Positions 1 through 8,309 of a DNA stretch of 14,244 bases are shown piece by piece. The translations under genes were made by a program, and so were the position numbers. Position 1 is the first letter of the stretch. Every line of letters starts with the position of its first letter. The DNA lies in assembly GCF_000186865.1 (NCBI RefSeq), contig NW_008705697.1:1-14244 (forward strand), read 5' to 3'. The notes below the pieces were generated by a model, which did no database searches, was not told where the DNA came from, and saw only the letters and a program-made list of their open reading frames with translations. Source of the DNA: Aureococcus anophagefferens (lineage: Eukaryota > Sar > Pelagophyceae > Pelagomonadales > Pelagomonadaceae).

Positions 1-1055
1 ATTTTGCTGTATTGACGGTCACAACTCGCAACAGCATAGGCATACGCATCGACAGTGTCGGGCTTGTAAAGAGGATATGGCGCATTGTTTATTTGAAAGA
101 ACCAATCTTGTAAACCTGACGATATGAAATTTAGACCAGCATTGGTAAAGCCAAAAGTGGTATTTCCCACAGCGGGAACGGGCGCTTGTTGGATATAATA
201 TTGTTCGTAAGGAGACCCACCGGCTTTTTTCTCTCCGCTATTTCGCTGGAACGCAAAAACTTTATCAAGAGACATTGTTGAGACCGAACCGCGAATACTG
301 CCACCCGCACTGGACTGGTCTGTCGTAAATGTGTTGAAGTTTTTATAGGGCACATCCAACGAACCTTTTTCTTCAAGTAGACGACTTGTTAACGCATCAT
401 ATAATCCGTTTCCGATAGAGATAACTTCAATTGTAAAAAAGATGTTGTCAATTGTGTAACTACAGCCGTTTCCACTAAAATTGGGATTTGCGTTTACAGC
501 CGCTCCTCCCAAAACTGCTCCTTCATATTGGACAGGTAAGACACTTGGGCTTGTTACTTGGATAGTAAGAAACACTTCGGGGAGGCGGTTCAAATCGAGA
601 AACGTCGGCTCACATCCACTAAAACCCAAGAAATTAGCCAAAATGAGTTGTTTTTGCTGACCGAAATTCGCCGCTTCATATGTGCCTGTCTCATCAATAG
701 ATTCTAAAATTGATTGATTTAGCACCTTATCATCACTCATATATTTGGCTGCTGACTTTTCAATATTTTCTTTCATTGTAGATACAACATTATAGCCAGA
801 AAAACCACTGTCGAGCGCTATACCACCTGCCGAAAATGTCAGGCGGTCTATAACCGACGCGAAACCATTTTTAGGAATTAAAGCAAAAACTCTATCACTG
901 CCACTGGCATCGGATGGACCAATGCCTGTTGTCGAAAATGTTCCGTGAAACGCCAAACTTTTCATATTGACCAGCGCATTGACAGGCAAGGAAAGTCTCA
1001 ATTGTGATGCCCCACCACTCGGTACGCACGAATTACGTGACCCAAGGCAGGAGGA
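1..1055 (-). CDS. PLV/virophage-type major capsid protein, partial
   Basis: A stop-free minus-strand frame runs from 1055 off the left edge (about 351 codons). The only early ATG is at 965, but capsid-like sequence starts upstream of it (VPSGGASQLRLSLPVNALV), so the true N-terminus is missing. Landmarks match my knowledge of polinton-like virus double-jelly-roll capsids: an early 'LPVNALVNMKSLAFHGTF' strand, then a 'SVIDRLTF...GFSGYNVV' helix/strand block, 'LILANFLGFSGCEP', the mid-protein 'YTIDNIFFTIEVISIGNGLYD', 'DVPYKNFNTFTT', and 'WFFQINNAPYPLYKPD...AYAYAV' near the left edge. In a virus it would form the capsid shell. A stop (1056-1058) and helicase sequence on the other strand cut it off at its 5' end, so this copy is probably an endogenous fragment. 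Family identification is from motif memory, not a search. The short ORFs on this stretch are shadows. Confidence 0.8.
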
Positions 1056-1407
1056 TTATATTACAATGAAAATTGGATATGACATTGGAGAAAGGGATGC
1101 CAAAAAGGTCAAGGTTATCGCAGACATCATTGAGAGCATTTTTCCTGACGAGGATGTCAGAGAGAATTACATTTGGTATATTTCCACGGCTCTCTATGGC
1201 GTTGTTCTTGAAAAGTTAGTTATTGCCAATGGAGGCGGAGGCAACGGCAAAGGACTCTTAAACGAACTTGTCCACTGTATGCTCGACGTGTTTAGTTACA
1301 TTGCTCCGAATCATTTACTAACTCGAGAACTTAAGAGCGGTAGTAATCCTGAAATTGCTAATATGATGAAAAAACGAGCCATTTTCTATCGAGAGCCAGA
1401 TGTGTGA
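1045..1407 (+). pseudogene. D5-like SF3 helicase (primase-helicase) fragment
   Basis: The frame encodes the start of a viral D5-type superfamily 3 helicase. It shows the D5 N-terminal hallmark 'EDYITMKIGYD', an acidic helical stretch ending 'FPDEDVRENYIWY', then a Walker A loop 'NGGGGNGKGLLNE' (GxxxxGK type; Gly follows the Lys where Ser or Thr is usual), then 'APNHLLTRELKSGSNPEIANMMKKRAIFYREP', which is the approach to Walker B with its acidic residue. The frame stops at 1407 just after this, so sensor 1, the Arg finger and the C-terminal half are lost, and so is any primase domain upstream. An in-frame ATG is at 1066. The open frame extends back to about 967 only as antisense of the capsid frame. 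Such enzymes unwind DNA for virus replication. This copy cannot be functional, because it is cut at both ends. Confidence 0.8.
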
Positions 1408-1776
1408 AAAAACTAAGTCCCGTACATCAACTTGACGTTAAGGTACAGTCCGTAGTAGCAGGATAGGCACAGTGGGTGAGAGGGGAAGCTCAGTGTGCTA
1501 CCTTACGGTAGCGCAGTCATAAGATAGTAACTGATTATAAAGGAGGGGGAACGGGAAGGAAGGCCTAACTAGGGTAGGTACAGTACTAGCATGATGGTAG
1601 TAGGGTAGTGGTAGTGTAGCGTACTGTACTACAGTATAGTCATGGAGATATAGAGATAGAGACTCTCGGAGAGAGAGACAGACAGCAAGGTCAGTCTATA
1701 TTCTTTGCACTCCCCCATCATAGTTGCCCTGTGATCAATGTACTTGTAATGATCGTGGGGAGCTATGATAAATGAG
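1408..1776. other. Low-complexity intergenic DNA
   Basis: No gene is visible. The stretch is rich in GTA/TAG/GGT words between about 1560 and 1640 and in GA-rich DNA at 1645-1684. A small perfect hairpin (GCTACC, loop TTAC, GGTAGC) is at 1497-1512. It directly follows the point where the helicase fragment is truncated. Confidence 0.6.
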
Positions 1777-2702
1777 CTATGTCTCCAATCGAGCTAAGCG
1801 TTCCTGCAAGTCCGCAACAAGATTTTCCAACGTCAAAACACGGACAGCTAAGTTTGGCCGACCTGGAAGTGCCAAGTCTTGATCTGGCACCACAGGAGAT
1901 TCCTGTAAGACTGTAGGTGGATAAAGCATTGCTACCTGCGCTGTCGGCTCTGAGAAAAACTGTTGATCGTCGCCTGTCTTTTTGATGAGGCATAAGAGAA
2001 ATGAAAGGAAAAGATGTTAGATCAGACCCGGTTGCGTAGAAGATAGCGTAAAGCGACAAGGACAGTAGCGATAATCGATATCGAAGATAGTCAATGACGA
2101 GGGGATAACATGTCATCAAAGTTCTCTTCTTCAGGATCATAATCTTCATCTTTTTCCTCTGGCTGACCTTCATCATTTGATGCAATTGGAGTAGTTGGTG
2201 GAGTTCGACTCTGGATTGTAGCAGTCCCAGTATGCGCTGCAATCTGATCGACTGTATCGGTAACGTGGCTAAGTGCAGTGGTAAGTTGAGAGATTCTGGA
2301 GGCTAGGTTTGCTAGCTTGCCATCAATTTCCTTCGTTGTAGTCTCGAAAAGAGTGCGTTGATCTGCCAAAGCGTTGAGTATGGTCGGAATAATCAGGTTA
2401 CCCGCTATCTTCAAATCCGCATCACTGGGAGTTGCACCCGAAGGCACAGCTGCAGTAGCGGTAGGAGGATCGGCAAACGTAAACTTGGAAGCGTCGAGTT
2501 TATTATTCTCTACTATGACATCGCGGAAGTGAGTGATTTTGAAAAACTTCAAAGACTTATCAGCATCGGAGAGTATGGCCTTATACTTTTCATTGTTCCA
2601 ATGCCGCTTCTGTTTTAGTAACTTTGCGTATTTATTTTTAGTTTCGACCAATTCATTGGTGATGCCTTTGCCAAATGTGTCAAAGAAACACTTCCCTGGA
2701 GC
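1777..2702 (-). CDS. Hypothetical gene, two open blocks, 5' end missing
   Basis: Not recognised. Block 1 is open from 2702 (after a TAG at 2703-2705) to a TGA at 2091. It has no initiator Met; the nominal start at 2651 is TTG. It encodes a basic/coiled-coil head (NELVETKNKYAKLLKQ), a central Ala/Thr-rich part, a heptad-like segment (DGKLANLASRISQLTTAL) and a strongly acidic tail. Block 2 is open from 2016 to a TAG at 1777 and ends in a clear coiled coil (LENLVADLQERLARLET). Before block 2 a pyrimidine-rich run leads to CAAAAAG, a possible acceptor just upstream of 1977. The blocks may therefore be exons of one gene separated by an intron of about 110-130 bp, but I see no decisive donor. It could be a gag-like or structural protein of a mobile element, or a host coiled-coil protein. 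The first exon is not visible. Confidence 0.4.
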
Positions 2703-3052
2703 CTAGAACCGCCCACCTGCTCTCGCTAACATATCCCGCCGGATCCCACCAAATAACTACCGTTTTTGCTTGTTATAAACTTGTTTACATGTGGTTTCCT
2801 CTATGAATGATTATTTTTCATACTATTGTTTTCTTTGACAATGAAACAAATGATTATCTTGCCAAATATCTCTCTGCAACACAATTCAATCCATTCATAA
2901 AGCATTAGCATATTGACCAAAAATCCAGCGAGGAAAAAGGCTGATTGGATACCTCTCTCTCTATCGCCGTCTTTTCTCAGCTATATTCTGCATCCTTCGC
3001 AATGACTTTTTAAGGTCGAGAGCTGATTCAAGCGGCCAGGCACCAGTTTAGC
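2703..3052. other. AT-rich intergenic spacer
   Basis: No coding stretch, RNA gene or repeat is supported. The DNA is AT-rich with T-runs around 2760-2900. A short pyrimidine tract (CTCTCTCTATC) is near 2955. Confidence 0.5.
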
Positions 3053-4166
3053 TTAGGGCTCGCAACTTCCCGCAAGTCGAGATTCGTCACAGTATGGGTA
3101 GTTTGCATCATGGACATGGCAGTAGTCTGTGTCACAGAAGTACCCCGTCTGTTTGCAGAGAGCTCGAATTGCGGCAAGTGTCCTATCTTGAAGAGGTTTA
3201 TTCTGTGATGGACTCGTGGCATGATTCCCTGCATAAAAGAATGACATCAGCGCTTTCTCGACATGACCAGCTGTTGGGTTCCATGGTGGCCATGGACAGG
3301 CCAAGCGTGTTCCAGGAGCAGTGGCGTCGTTACGCGGCGGGAAAGCGCCCAGAGCTTTCGTCTGACCAGGGCCTCGTTGGCAACCTCTGAATGCGCGTGA
3401 AAAAGGAGTCTATGGCCCGAGCCAACAACGCCGATGGCTGTGTTTGTCACAGACCTCATAGTGTTTGGAGTGAAGAGAAGGCCCAGTCATCTGGGTGGGC
3501 TGTTTTCCACCGAACCACAATGCATCAAACCCCAGGCCCTGTCTTTGAAGCACAATATTACGAGGATCCTTCGCTGGAGTGCTGAGGTGCACACGTTGGT
3601 CCAACGCTGACGACGCGAAGTTTTGTAGCGTCATCTCGCATGCTCCACACTTGCCGATGGCAGCGGCTATATTATCGTGATTCCACTTTCCGTCCGAGGG
3701 TTTACTCCCACATTCAGAGGAAGAGAGGTAGCATAGGTCGGTTGCACATACTTGTCCCTATTGTTTTTGATAATCTCTTTGTAGCTTAGGTGTCGCGCTA
3801 CAGCAGCGATCCCACCGCCACTGCGGCGTACTAGCATCAGAACATCCCAGGCATCATCATTTAGTTTGATCGCGTCGCTTTCGTGATTTATATCGTAGTG
3901 GCTCTCTGAAGCGCAGAAGCTCTTATGAACGACTCAACACGAGCATTCCATCAGCTCCTTGACGTCTTCACAACGCGCCCAAGTGCAAGCTCCAAAGAAC
4001 CTGCCTCTAAGGCTAGTGCAGTGTCTACGGGTGTCCCGCGATTGATCAGCTCCGCAAGAGTACGAGCCGCAACATGTTCCGGAGAGTTCACATCGAACAG
4101 GAAATTGTTTTGCACCAACAACGCCAGAAATGTCCCGAGCCACGAACGATTACCACTCGTGAGACT
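3053..4166 (-). pseudogene. Coding-like patchwork on minus strand (decayed or multi-exon gene)
   Basis: Several minus-strand stretches read like protein but lie in different frames, and most lack a start. Going 5' to 3' on the minus strand they are 4166-3951 (hydrophobic then Leu/Ala-rich, with SPEHVAARTLAELINRG), 3933-3667 (NDDAWDVLMLVRRSGGG, then RHLSYKEIIKNN), 3757-3410 (Cys-containing, KWNHDNIAAAIGKCGACEM), 3459-3247 (SEVANEALVRRKLWALSRRV) and 3304-3053 (Cys-rich end, GYFCDTDYCHVHDANYPYC). The second and third overlap in different frames, and the third begins just after a CAATAG that could be an acceptor. This fits a gene with small introns or one broken by frameshifts. I cannot name a family. 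Plus-strand ORFs here look like shadows. Confidence 0.3.
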
Positions 4167-4458
4167 CTACACGAAGTCCTCCACCTGCCGGCACTGTCCG
4201 GGAATAAACCTATTTATCTCGCCGCGCCGATCGACTCACTACAAATGAATCGACACGTCTCCCGAATTCTGGAATGTGCCGCTAATGCCTAGCCATGCGC
4301 CTACGAGCATTAACTTCTTCCGAGTCACTTTGCCAACTTAAGTATGTTCTTGTCGTAAAGCATGACTGTTACTTCTGCAGGGTAGGCCTTGCCCTCCCGC
4401 TATTCCATTTTAATCTCCCCGCTTTCCCCCCTGCCTTAGCGCCGCAAGCGGCTGGGTT

Positions 4459-4471
4459 GAATTAAAAACGC
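4459..4471 (+). promoter_or_regulatory. GAATTAAAAACGC motif, copy 1
   Basis: This 13-bp word occurs exactly here and at 6990-7002. Both copies follow a C/T-rich tract and a short GC palindrome-like stretch. They lie about 378 and 400 bp before the ATG of the next plus-strand gene (4837 and 7390). A TA-rich core promoter box is possible, but nothing proves function. Confidence 0.3.
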
Positions 4472-4638
4472 GGTCCATGATGCTGTTGAAGATTCCAAGC
4501 CATGGTGGTTGTGCGGCCAAGACGACGTTGTCAGCTTTCCTGAAGATGCAGCATAGTCTAGCTAACATCATCAACAACCAACGTTACCCTTTGCTCGCTA
4601 ATTTACTGGATTATATCTTTGGATATATTCTGTATATA

Positions 4639-4660
4639 CCCTAACCCTAACCCTAACCCC
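4639..4660. repeat. Interstitial telomere-type repeat (CCCTAA)n
   Basis: Three perfect CCCTAA units followed by CCCC are read directly. This is the complement of TTAGGG, a telomere unit used by many eukaryotes including several algal groups. The tract is too short to be a telomere and lies between gene-bearing DNA on both sides. Confidence 0.85.
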
Positions 4661-4836
4661 AACGCTCTGGCCGTGTTTAACTTGCTTAAAGTAGACCCTA
4701 CAATACGTGCTCCTCCGAAACCAACCTACGCTGCGACGGTTAGCTGTCAGCCTAGCTGTCAGCTAGCTCGGCTCGTCTAGGTACCCCTCTAGCCCCCCTG
4801 GTTAAGCTCCTACAATATCACTCGCATGCGCACTTG

Positions 4837-6831
4837 ATGGAGCTGATCGAATTTGAGCTCGACGAAGCTCATCGGGTCGATAATCACGAGCCGGCGGAGG
4901 AATTGAGAAATAATCGGGAACAGCGTTCGCGATATATATCATTCTTCTTTGACAACCTTTCTGCCGAGCGGTTGACCACGGTATGCTACGGTTCGATCTC
5001 AGTGATGCATGCCGTTGGTGCGATGCTACCGCCACTGTTGGTAGGCTTGCTTATGGGAACCGCAATAAATGAGAGGCAAAGCGTGTCCCGCAGAAGAAGA
5101 CTGATTAATTTTTATTCTTCATGCTTAGCAGTGTCCTACAGCATGAATGCGACTTTACTGTGCTTGAAAGTCTCTGTACAAAGTGCTCTGTCAGCCCGAA
5201 TTCTGACTAGAATCCAATTACAACTTTTTGATGCAATTCTCATACAAGACATCCAAACTTTTGACGAAATTAGGGTTGGTGACCTCTTGGAGAGAATGAG
5301 CACCGACGCTTTGATTGTGAAGGATGCCATGGCGCGCTCGGTCATCAACTTTTTAGAGGGACTAATCAAGTTATCTGTCGCTCTTGGATTTATGACATGG
5401 GCCAGTCCTATCCTAACTGGTATATTGCTGACTTGCCTGCCAATATTGGTCCTCATCTCTGTACCTATGTCTAGGGCACTGAAGTCAGTCGCTCGGCAAT
5501 TGAGTGAGGCGAAAGCAGCAGGCACGAGTATAGCGCAGGAAATGATATCTTCTGTGCGCACGGTTCGTGCCTTTGCCTCTGAAAGTCTGGCCCGCAAGCT
5601 CATCTCGAATTTCCTTGTGGGCCCGCAAGTGGAGGAACACAGGAAAGCGCCCCTGCTATGTCCAACTCTTGAAGATGTGCCGTGGCATTCCACGTGCTTC
5701 AAGTTACTTCGGGGCAAAGATATTGAAGGTCAGACTGTCATTCGGCTGTCGTGTTTTCAAGGCATGCTCGCGGGTCTTTTTATTTGTGTGCTGATGCTCA
5801 CCGTCTTTGGGGTTCTCAGTATAACAATTTGGCTGGGTTTCTTGGCTGTACTCGACGATCAGCTGGACCCTGGTGTTTTGTTGAGCTTCTTCTTGTATGC
5901 TTCTTTTGCGGTCGGATGCACCATGGGCTTACTAGCAGCCACCGCTTCTTTAATGAGTTCGCTTGGAGCCGTATTGCGCATCACTGCGATTCTAGATCAA
6001 GAACCTGTGATACCTATCTGTGATATGAATGCATTACGGCCAAGTACAATCAAAGGCCGCATTGAGTTTAAAAGTGTCCACTTTGCCTATCCATCAAGGC
6101 CACTGGTCCCTATATTGCGCAACTTTAGCCTATTGATACCCGCAAACAAAGCAACAGCGCTAGTAGGCATGAGCGGGGGTGGGAAATCTACAGTGTTATC
6201 TGTCTTGGAGCGCTTCTATGACGTTGCTGGCGGGCAGGTCGTCCTAGATTATCACGACATTACCACCTTAGATCCATGTTGGCTGCGGCAGCGCATTGCC
6301 TACGTGCAGCAGGAACCAGTCCTCTTCTCTTGTTCAATCGCTGAGAACATTAACTTTTCCCGCCGTGCGCAATCTTCACGTGACAAATCGACCAGGCGTA
6401 ACTCTGTTGCAAGTACTCTCACCAACACTGATATGGTGAAGGCCGCAAAGGAAGCGAATGCATTTAAATTTATTGAAAATATGAGCGATGGATTTGAGAC
6501 CGAAGTCGGTGAGCGTGGCATGCTGTTGAGCGGAGGTCAAAAGCAGCGCATTGCAATCGCGCGCGCCATTGTATCCAACCCGCGAATTTTGCTCTTAGAC
6601 GAAGCGACGTCCGCGCTGGACTCGGAGTCAGAAGCCCTTGTACAGCAGGCGTTAGATCGATTGATGATTTCCCGCACCGTGGTTGCCATCGCCCATCGCT
6701 TGAAAACAATTGTCAACATGGACCAAATATCATTGCTCTCACGAGGCGAGGTGGTAGACTCGGGATCTCACGCTGACCTATTGCAGCGCTGTGCTGCATA
6801 TCAGCAGCTTGTGCGTGCCTCGACTCACTAA
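4837..6831 (+). CDS. ABCB-type ABC half-transporter
   Basis: The product is a 664-residue membrane exporter of the TAP/MDR-like ABCB half-transporter type, which pairs into a dimer and uses ATP to move lipids, peptides or drugs. The substrate cannot be told. The order is TMD then NBD. Hydrophobic segments lie at about 45-75, 90-110, 170-215 (two), 308-340 and 345-375. NBD motifs are complete: Walker A GMSGGGKST (444-452), Q-loop Gln492, signature LSGGQ (564-568), Walker B LLLDE with Asp588/Glu589, D-loop SALD (592-595) and switch His620. Start: ATG 4837; the preceding TTG is not needed. Length suits the family. One oddity is that VRAF (243-246) lies about 65 residues before the next membrane segment, roughly 30 more than I expect, because of a Cys/Pro-containing insert. 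Nucleotides 5617-5733 begin GT, end AG and are exactly 39 codons, so an in-frame intron is possible. Confidence 0.93.
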   Translation: MELIEFELDEAHRVDNHEPAEELRNNREQRSRYISFFFDNLSAERLTTVCYGSISVMHAVGAMLPPLLVGLLMGTAINERQSVSRRRRLINFYSSCLAVSYSMNATLLCLKVSVQSALSARILTRIQLQLFDAILIQDIQTFDEIRVGDLLERMSTDALIVKDAMARSVINFLEGLIKLSVALGFMTWASPILTGILLTCLPILVLISVPMSRALKSVARQLSEAKAAGTSIAQEMISSVRTVRAFASESLARKLISNFLVGPQVEEHRKAPLLCPTLEDVPWHSTCFKLLRGKDIEGQTVIRLSCFQGMLAGLFICVLMLTVFGVLSITIWLGFLAVLDDQLDPGVLLSFFLYASFAVGCTMGLLAATASLMSSLGAVLRITAILDQEPVIPICDMNALRPSTIKGRIEFKSVHFAYPSRPLVPILRNFSLLIPANKATALVGMSGGGKSTVLSVLERFYDVAGGQVVLDYHDITTLDPCWLRQRIAYVQQEPVLFSCSIAENINFSRRAQSSRDKSTRRNSVASTLTNTDMVKAAKEANAFKFIENMSDGFETEVGERGMLLSGGQKQRIAIARAIVSNPRILLLDEATSALDSESEALVQQALDRLMISRTVVAIAHRLKTIVNMDQISLLSRGEVVDSGSHADLLQRCAAYQQLVRASTH

Positions 6832-6989
6832 ATTTGGCAGGTGCGTCTCTACTGTCGGTCTGTTGCATCATTTTGTTCGATTTATTTGGTGGAGAACCTT
6901 ACCTTTATGGATAGCCTTGGAAGCACCTGGGATTTGGAATCAAACTAACCCCAGCCCGCCCAGCCCTCGCACCCCTCCCGCCGAAGCGC

Positions 6990-7002
6990 GAATTAAAAAC
7001 GC
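6990..7002 (+). promoter_or_regulatory. GAATTAAAAACGC motif, copy 2
   Basis: This is an exact 13-bp copy of the word at 4459-4471. It is followed by GCACC, CC and AGTTGC words. A related arrangement (TTTTAAAACAGCACC ... CAGTTGC) is at about 10466-10491. It may be a promoter element or part of a dispersed repeat. Confidence 0.3.
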
Positions 7003-7107
7003 ACCACTCCGGAGTTGCGACCGTGAACGGAGCCTCCAGTTGTGTACGACTGCAGGTGGAAGGAATGGAGAATGGTAAGATGGCTATCAAAACCAGGTAC
7101 TCTCACT

Positions 7108-7324
7108 TGACGGGGGGGCAATACCATTCAAACGTCGGGGCAAAGTTTCCTGGCCACCCGATTTTTGTTGCAGCACTTTTGATGCATTTTCGGACATGGG
7201 GCGACGCCCCAGAGCCACTCGTTCAAAAATATCTCTGCAACAAAAATAATGAAGGGCTTCGGACAAAAGCTCAGAGCCACTCGTTCCAGAGTGGTGCTTG
7301 AATCGTATTGCCCCCCGGGCGTCA
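7108..7324. mobile_element. MITE-like element with terminal inverted repeats
   Basis: TGACG-GGGGGGCAATACCATTCAA at 7108-7131 matches the reverse complement of 7298-7324 (TTGAATCGTATTGCCCCCC...CGTCA) apart from one substitution and about three extra bases. The interior of about 165 bp holds two direct copies of AGAGCCACTCGTTC (about 7210 and 7272), inverted copies of a TTTTTGTTGCAG word and a compact palindrome TGGGGCGACGCCCCA near 7198. It has no coding capacity. This fits a small non-autonomous DNA transposon; target-site duplication is uncertain because TGACG/CGTCA can itself be part of the repeat. Confidence 0.6.
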
Positions 7325-7389
7325 CTTAGCGAACAAGGATTGCGGGCCTCGGAGAAACGCGTTGCAATGCCGCACAAGTATTGCTAATT

Positions 7390-8251
7390 ATGCCTCGGCT
7401 TACGCCCCTGGCCAATGCTCCTCGCCCCCTCCTGGCCGAAGCAGCATCGTACAAGCAGCCAAAAAAGTCCTCTCCACGAGTGCACGCGGCGACACCGGAG
7501 GAGAAGCAAGAGGAGTGGAGCTACAATGTGTCCACGGGCGTGGCGAAGCATGCCTTCCAAGAGACGCTTGGGTCCGAGTATGGCGTCATTTTTTCCGGCG
7601 CGGACGCAGACGGAGCCGGCGAGGTGACGACGGAGGATTTCAAGCTCTTTGCCAAAAAGGTCGCGGAGACGGAGCTCAAGCGCGCCCAGGAGGACCGGCG
7701 CCTCTCGAAGATGATCACGCGCGCGGTGGGCCAGGGCGACGACCTCGACGCGTCGCTCCTCGAACAGTAAGATCCAGCGATTTTTTTTGCCGGAGAATTC
7801 TTTTTAACCTTGGGAGACGCCCGCGCAGGCTGCAGACGCTCGACGAGAACGGGGACGGCGAGATCAGCGGCGACGAGGTTGTGATCTTCGCCAAGAACTT
7901 TGCCGCGCAGCAGGTGACCCTCGCCGAGGAGCACGCGCGCGCCGAGGCCGCCGAGGCCGAGTCGAAGCAGCTGCGGACGCGCCTCGGCTACGCGCTCGGC
8001 GCGATCCTCGCCATGAGCGCGCTGCTCACGCGCGCCGCGGCGCGAGCGGGGGCGGGGGTTGACCAGGCGCGGCGCGACGCCGGCCGCAGGTACTATGCTC
8101 CTGCCGGTGCGTGTCAGGCGGACACCCTAAAAGATGCCGACTATTATTTCAAGGCTACATGGTACAATGGCACCGATTTGAGATGTGAGACGACACCAGC
8201 GTCAGTCCGAGGTTGGTACTATTTAAAATGTGAATGTACCATGGGCTTCTT
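7390..8251 (+). CDS. Two-EF-hand membrane protein, N-terminal part of a possible ABCG fusion
   Basis: Exon 1 is 7390-7766 and exon 2 starts at 7829. The 62-bp intron (GTAAGA...GCGCAG) restores a frame through the second EF-hand. Start: ATG 7390 (MPRLTPLANAPRP); the upstream TTG frame is not preferred. EF loop 1 is DADGAGEVTTED (residues 72-83; Asp rather than Glu at position 12). EF loop 2 is DENGDGEISGDE (131-142), canonical. An Ala/Glu coiled coil (TLAEEHARAEAAEAESKQL) and a membrane helix (LGYALGAILAMSALL, about 178-195) follow. It likely senses calcium at the cytosolic face of a membrane. GC content and GC-ending codons are far higher than in neighbours up to about 8090, then drop sharply in mid-frame where a Cys-rich ectodomain begins. 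Without splicing at 8252 the frame stops at 8282; with it, it enters the ABCG gene. Confidence 0.75.
7767..7828 (+). other. Predicted 62-bp spliceosomal intron
   Basis: It begins GTAAGA, contains an eight-T run and ends CGCGCAG. Removal joins LLEQ to LQTLDENGDGE without a frame break. Retention would meet the in-frame TAA at 7768-7770 directly. Confidence 0.8.
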
Positions 8252-8309
8252 GTGGGTCTTGAGTCCCGTTATTTGTTGTTGAATGGCAAGAACGTCTCCA
8301 TCTGCTCAG
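8252..8309 (+). other. Predicted 58-bp intron joining ectodomain exons
   Basis: It begins GTGGGT and ends CTGCTCAG. Splicing removes the TGA that ends the upstream frame (8280-8282) and joins CECTMGF to LCLENSAYPVFCPGGFFC in frame (TT + G makes a Leu codon). The Cys pattern continues across the junction, which is the main support. Confidence 0.6.

Larger units (their letters stand above)
1..1407. mobile_element. Rearranged endogenous polinton-like virus remnant
   Basis: A capsid gene fragment on the minus strand and a helicase gene fragment on the plus strand lie head to head, each missing its N-terminal part at the same place (about 1025-1045). Both are core genes of PLVs, virophages and larger nucleocytoplasmic viruses. 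Capsid of this sequence type plus a D5-like helicase points to the PLV/virophage side. No integrase, packaging ATPase or terminal repeat is visible, and the element continues beyond the left edge. I read it as an integrated and rearranged copy in an algal genome. Confidence 0.65.
4167..4836. other. Intergenic region upstream of the ABCB gene
   Basis: No gene is supported. It holds a pyrimidine-rich tract (about 4390-4430), a small palindrome GCCGCAAGCGGC at 4441-4452, the 13-bp word GAATTAAAAACGC at 4459-4471 (also found before the EF-hand gene), an interstitial telomere-like tract (4639-4660) and two tandem-like TAGCTGTCAG words at about 4741-4762. Confidence 0.5.
6832..7389. other. Intergenic region between ABCB and EF-hand genes
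   Basis: No gene is supported. It holds the 13-mer TGGATAGCCTTGG at 6908-6920 (repeated at 10217-10229), a C-rich tract at about 6950-6980, the second GAATTAAAAACGC word (6990-7002) and the MITE-like inverted-repeat element described separately. The ORFs across it on both strands look like chance frames through the repeat. Confidence 0.5.

Noticed and set aside
131..376. Minus-strand ORF of 81 codons
   Set aside because: It lies in another frame of the capsid reading frame, which is open across the whole region and has recognisable motifs.
967..1044. First 26 codons of the helicase ORF
   Set aside because: The nominal start is TTG and this part is antisense to capsid-like sequence; D5 homology begins at about 1045.
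1763..2242. Minus ORF of 159 codons
   Set aside because: It overlaps in a different frame the better-supported acidic/coiled-coil blocks, and its translation looks like low-quality shadow sequence.
5136..5717. Minus ORF of 193 codons inside the ABCB gene
   Set aside because: It is the antisense of a clearly coding transporter frame and has no domain of its own.
7087..7377. ORFs on both strands through 7087-7377
   Set aside because: They run through the inverted-repeat element and read its two arms; no protein features.
7521..7934. Minus ORF of 137 codons across the EF-hand gene
   Set aside because: It is antisense of GC-rich coding DNA, where open complementary frames are expected.
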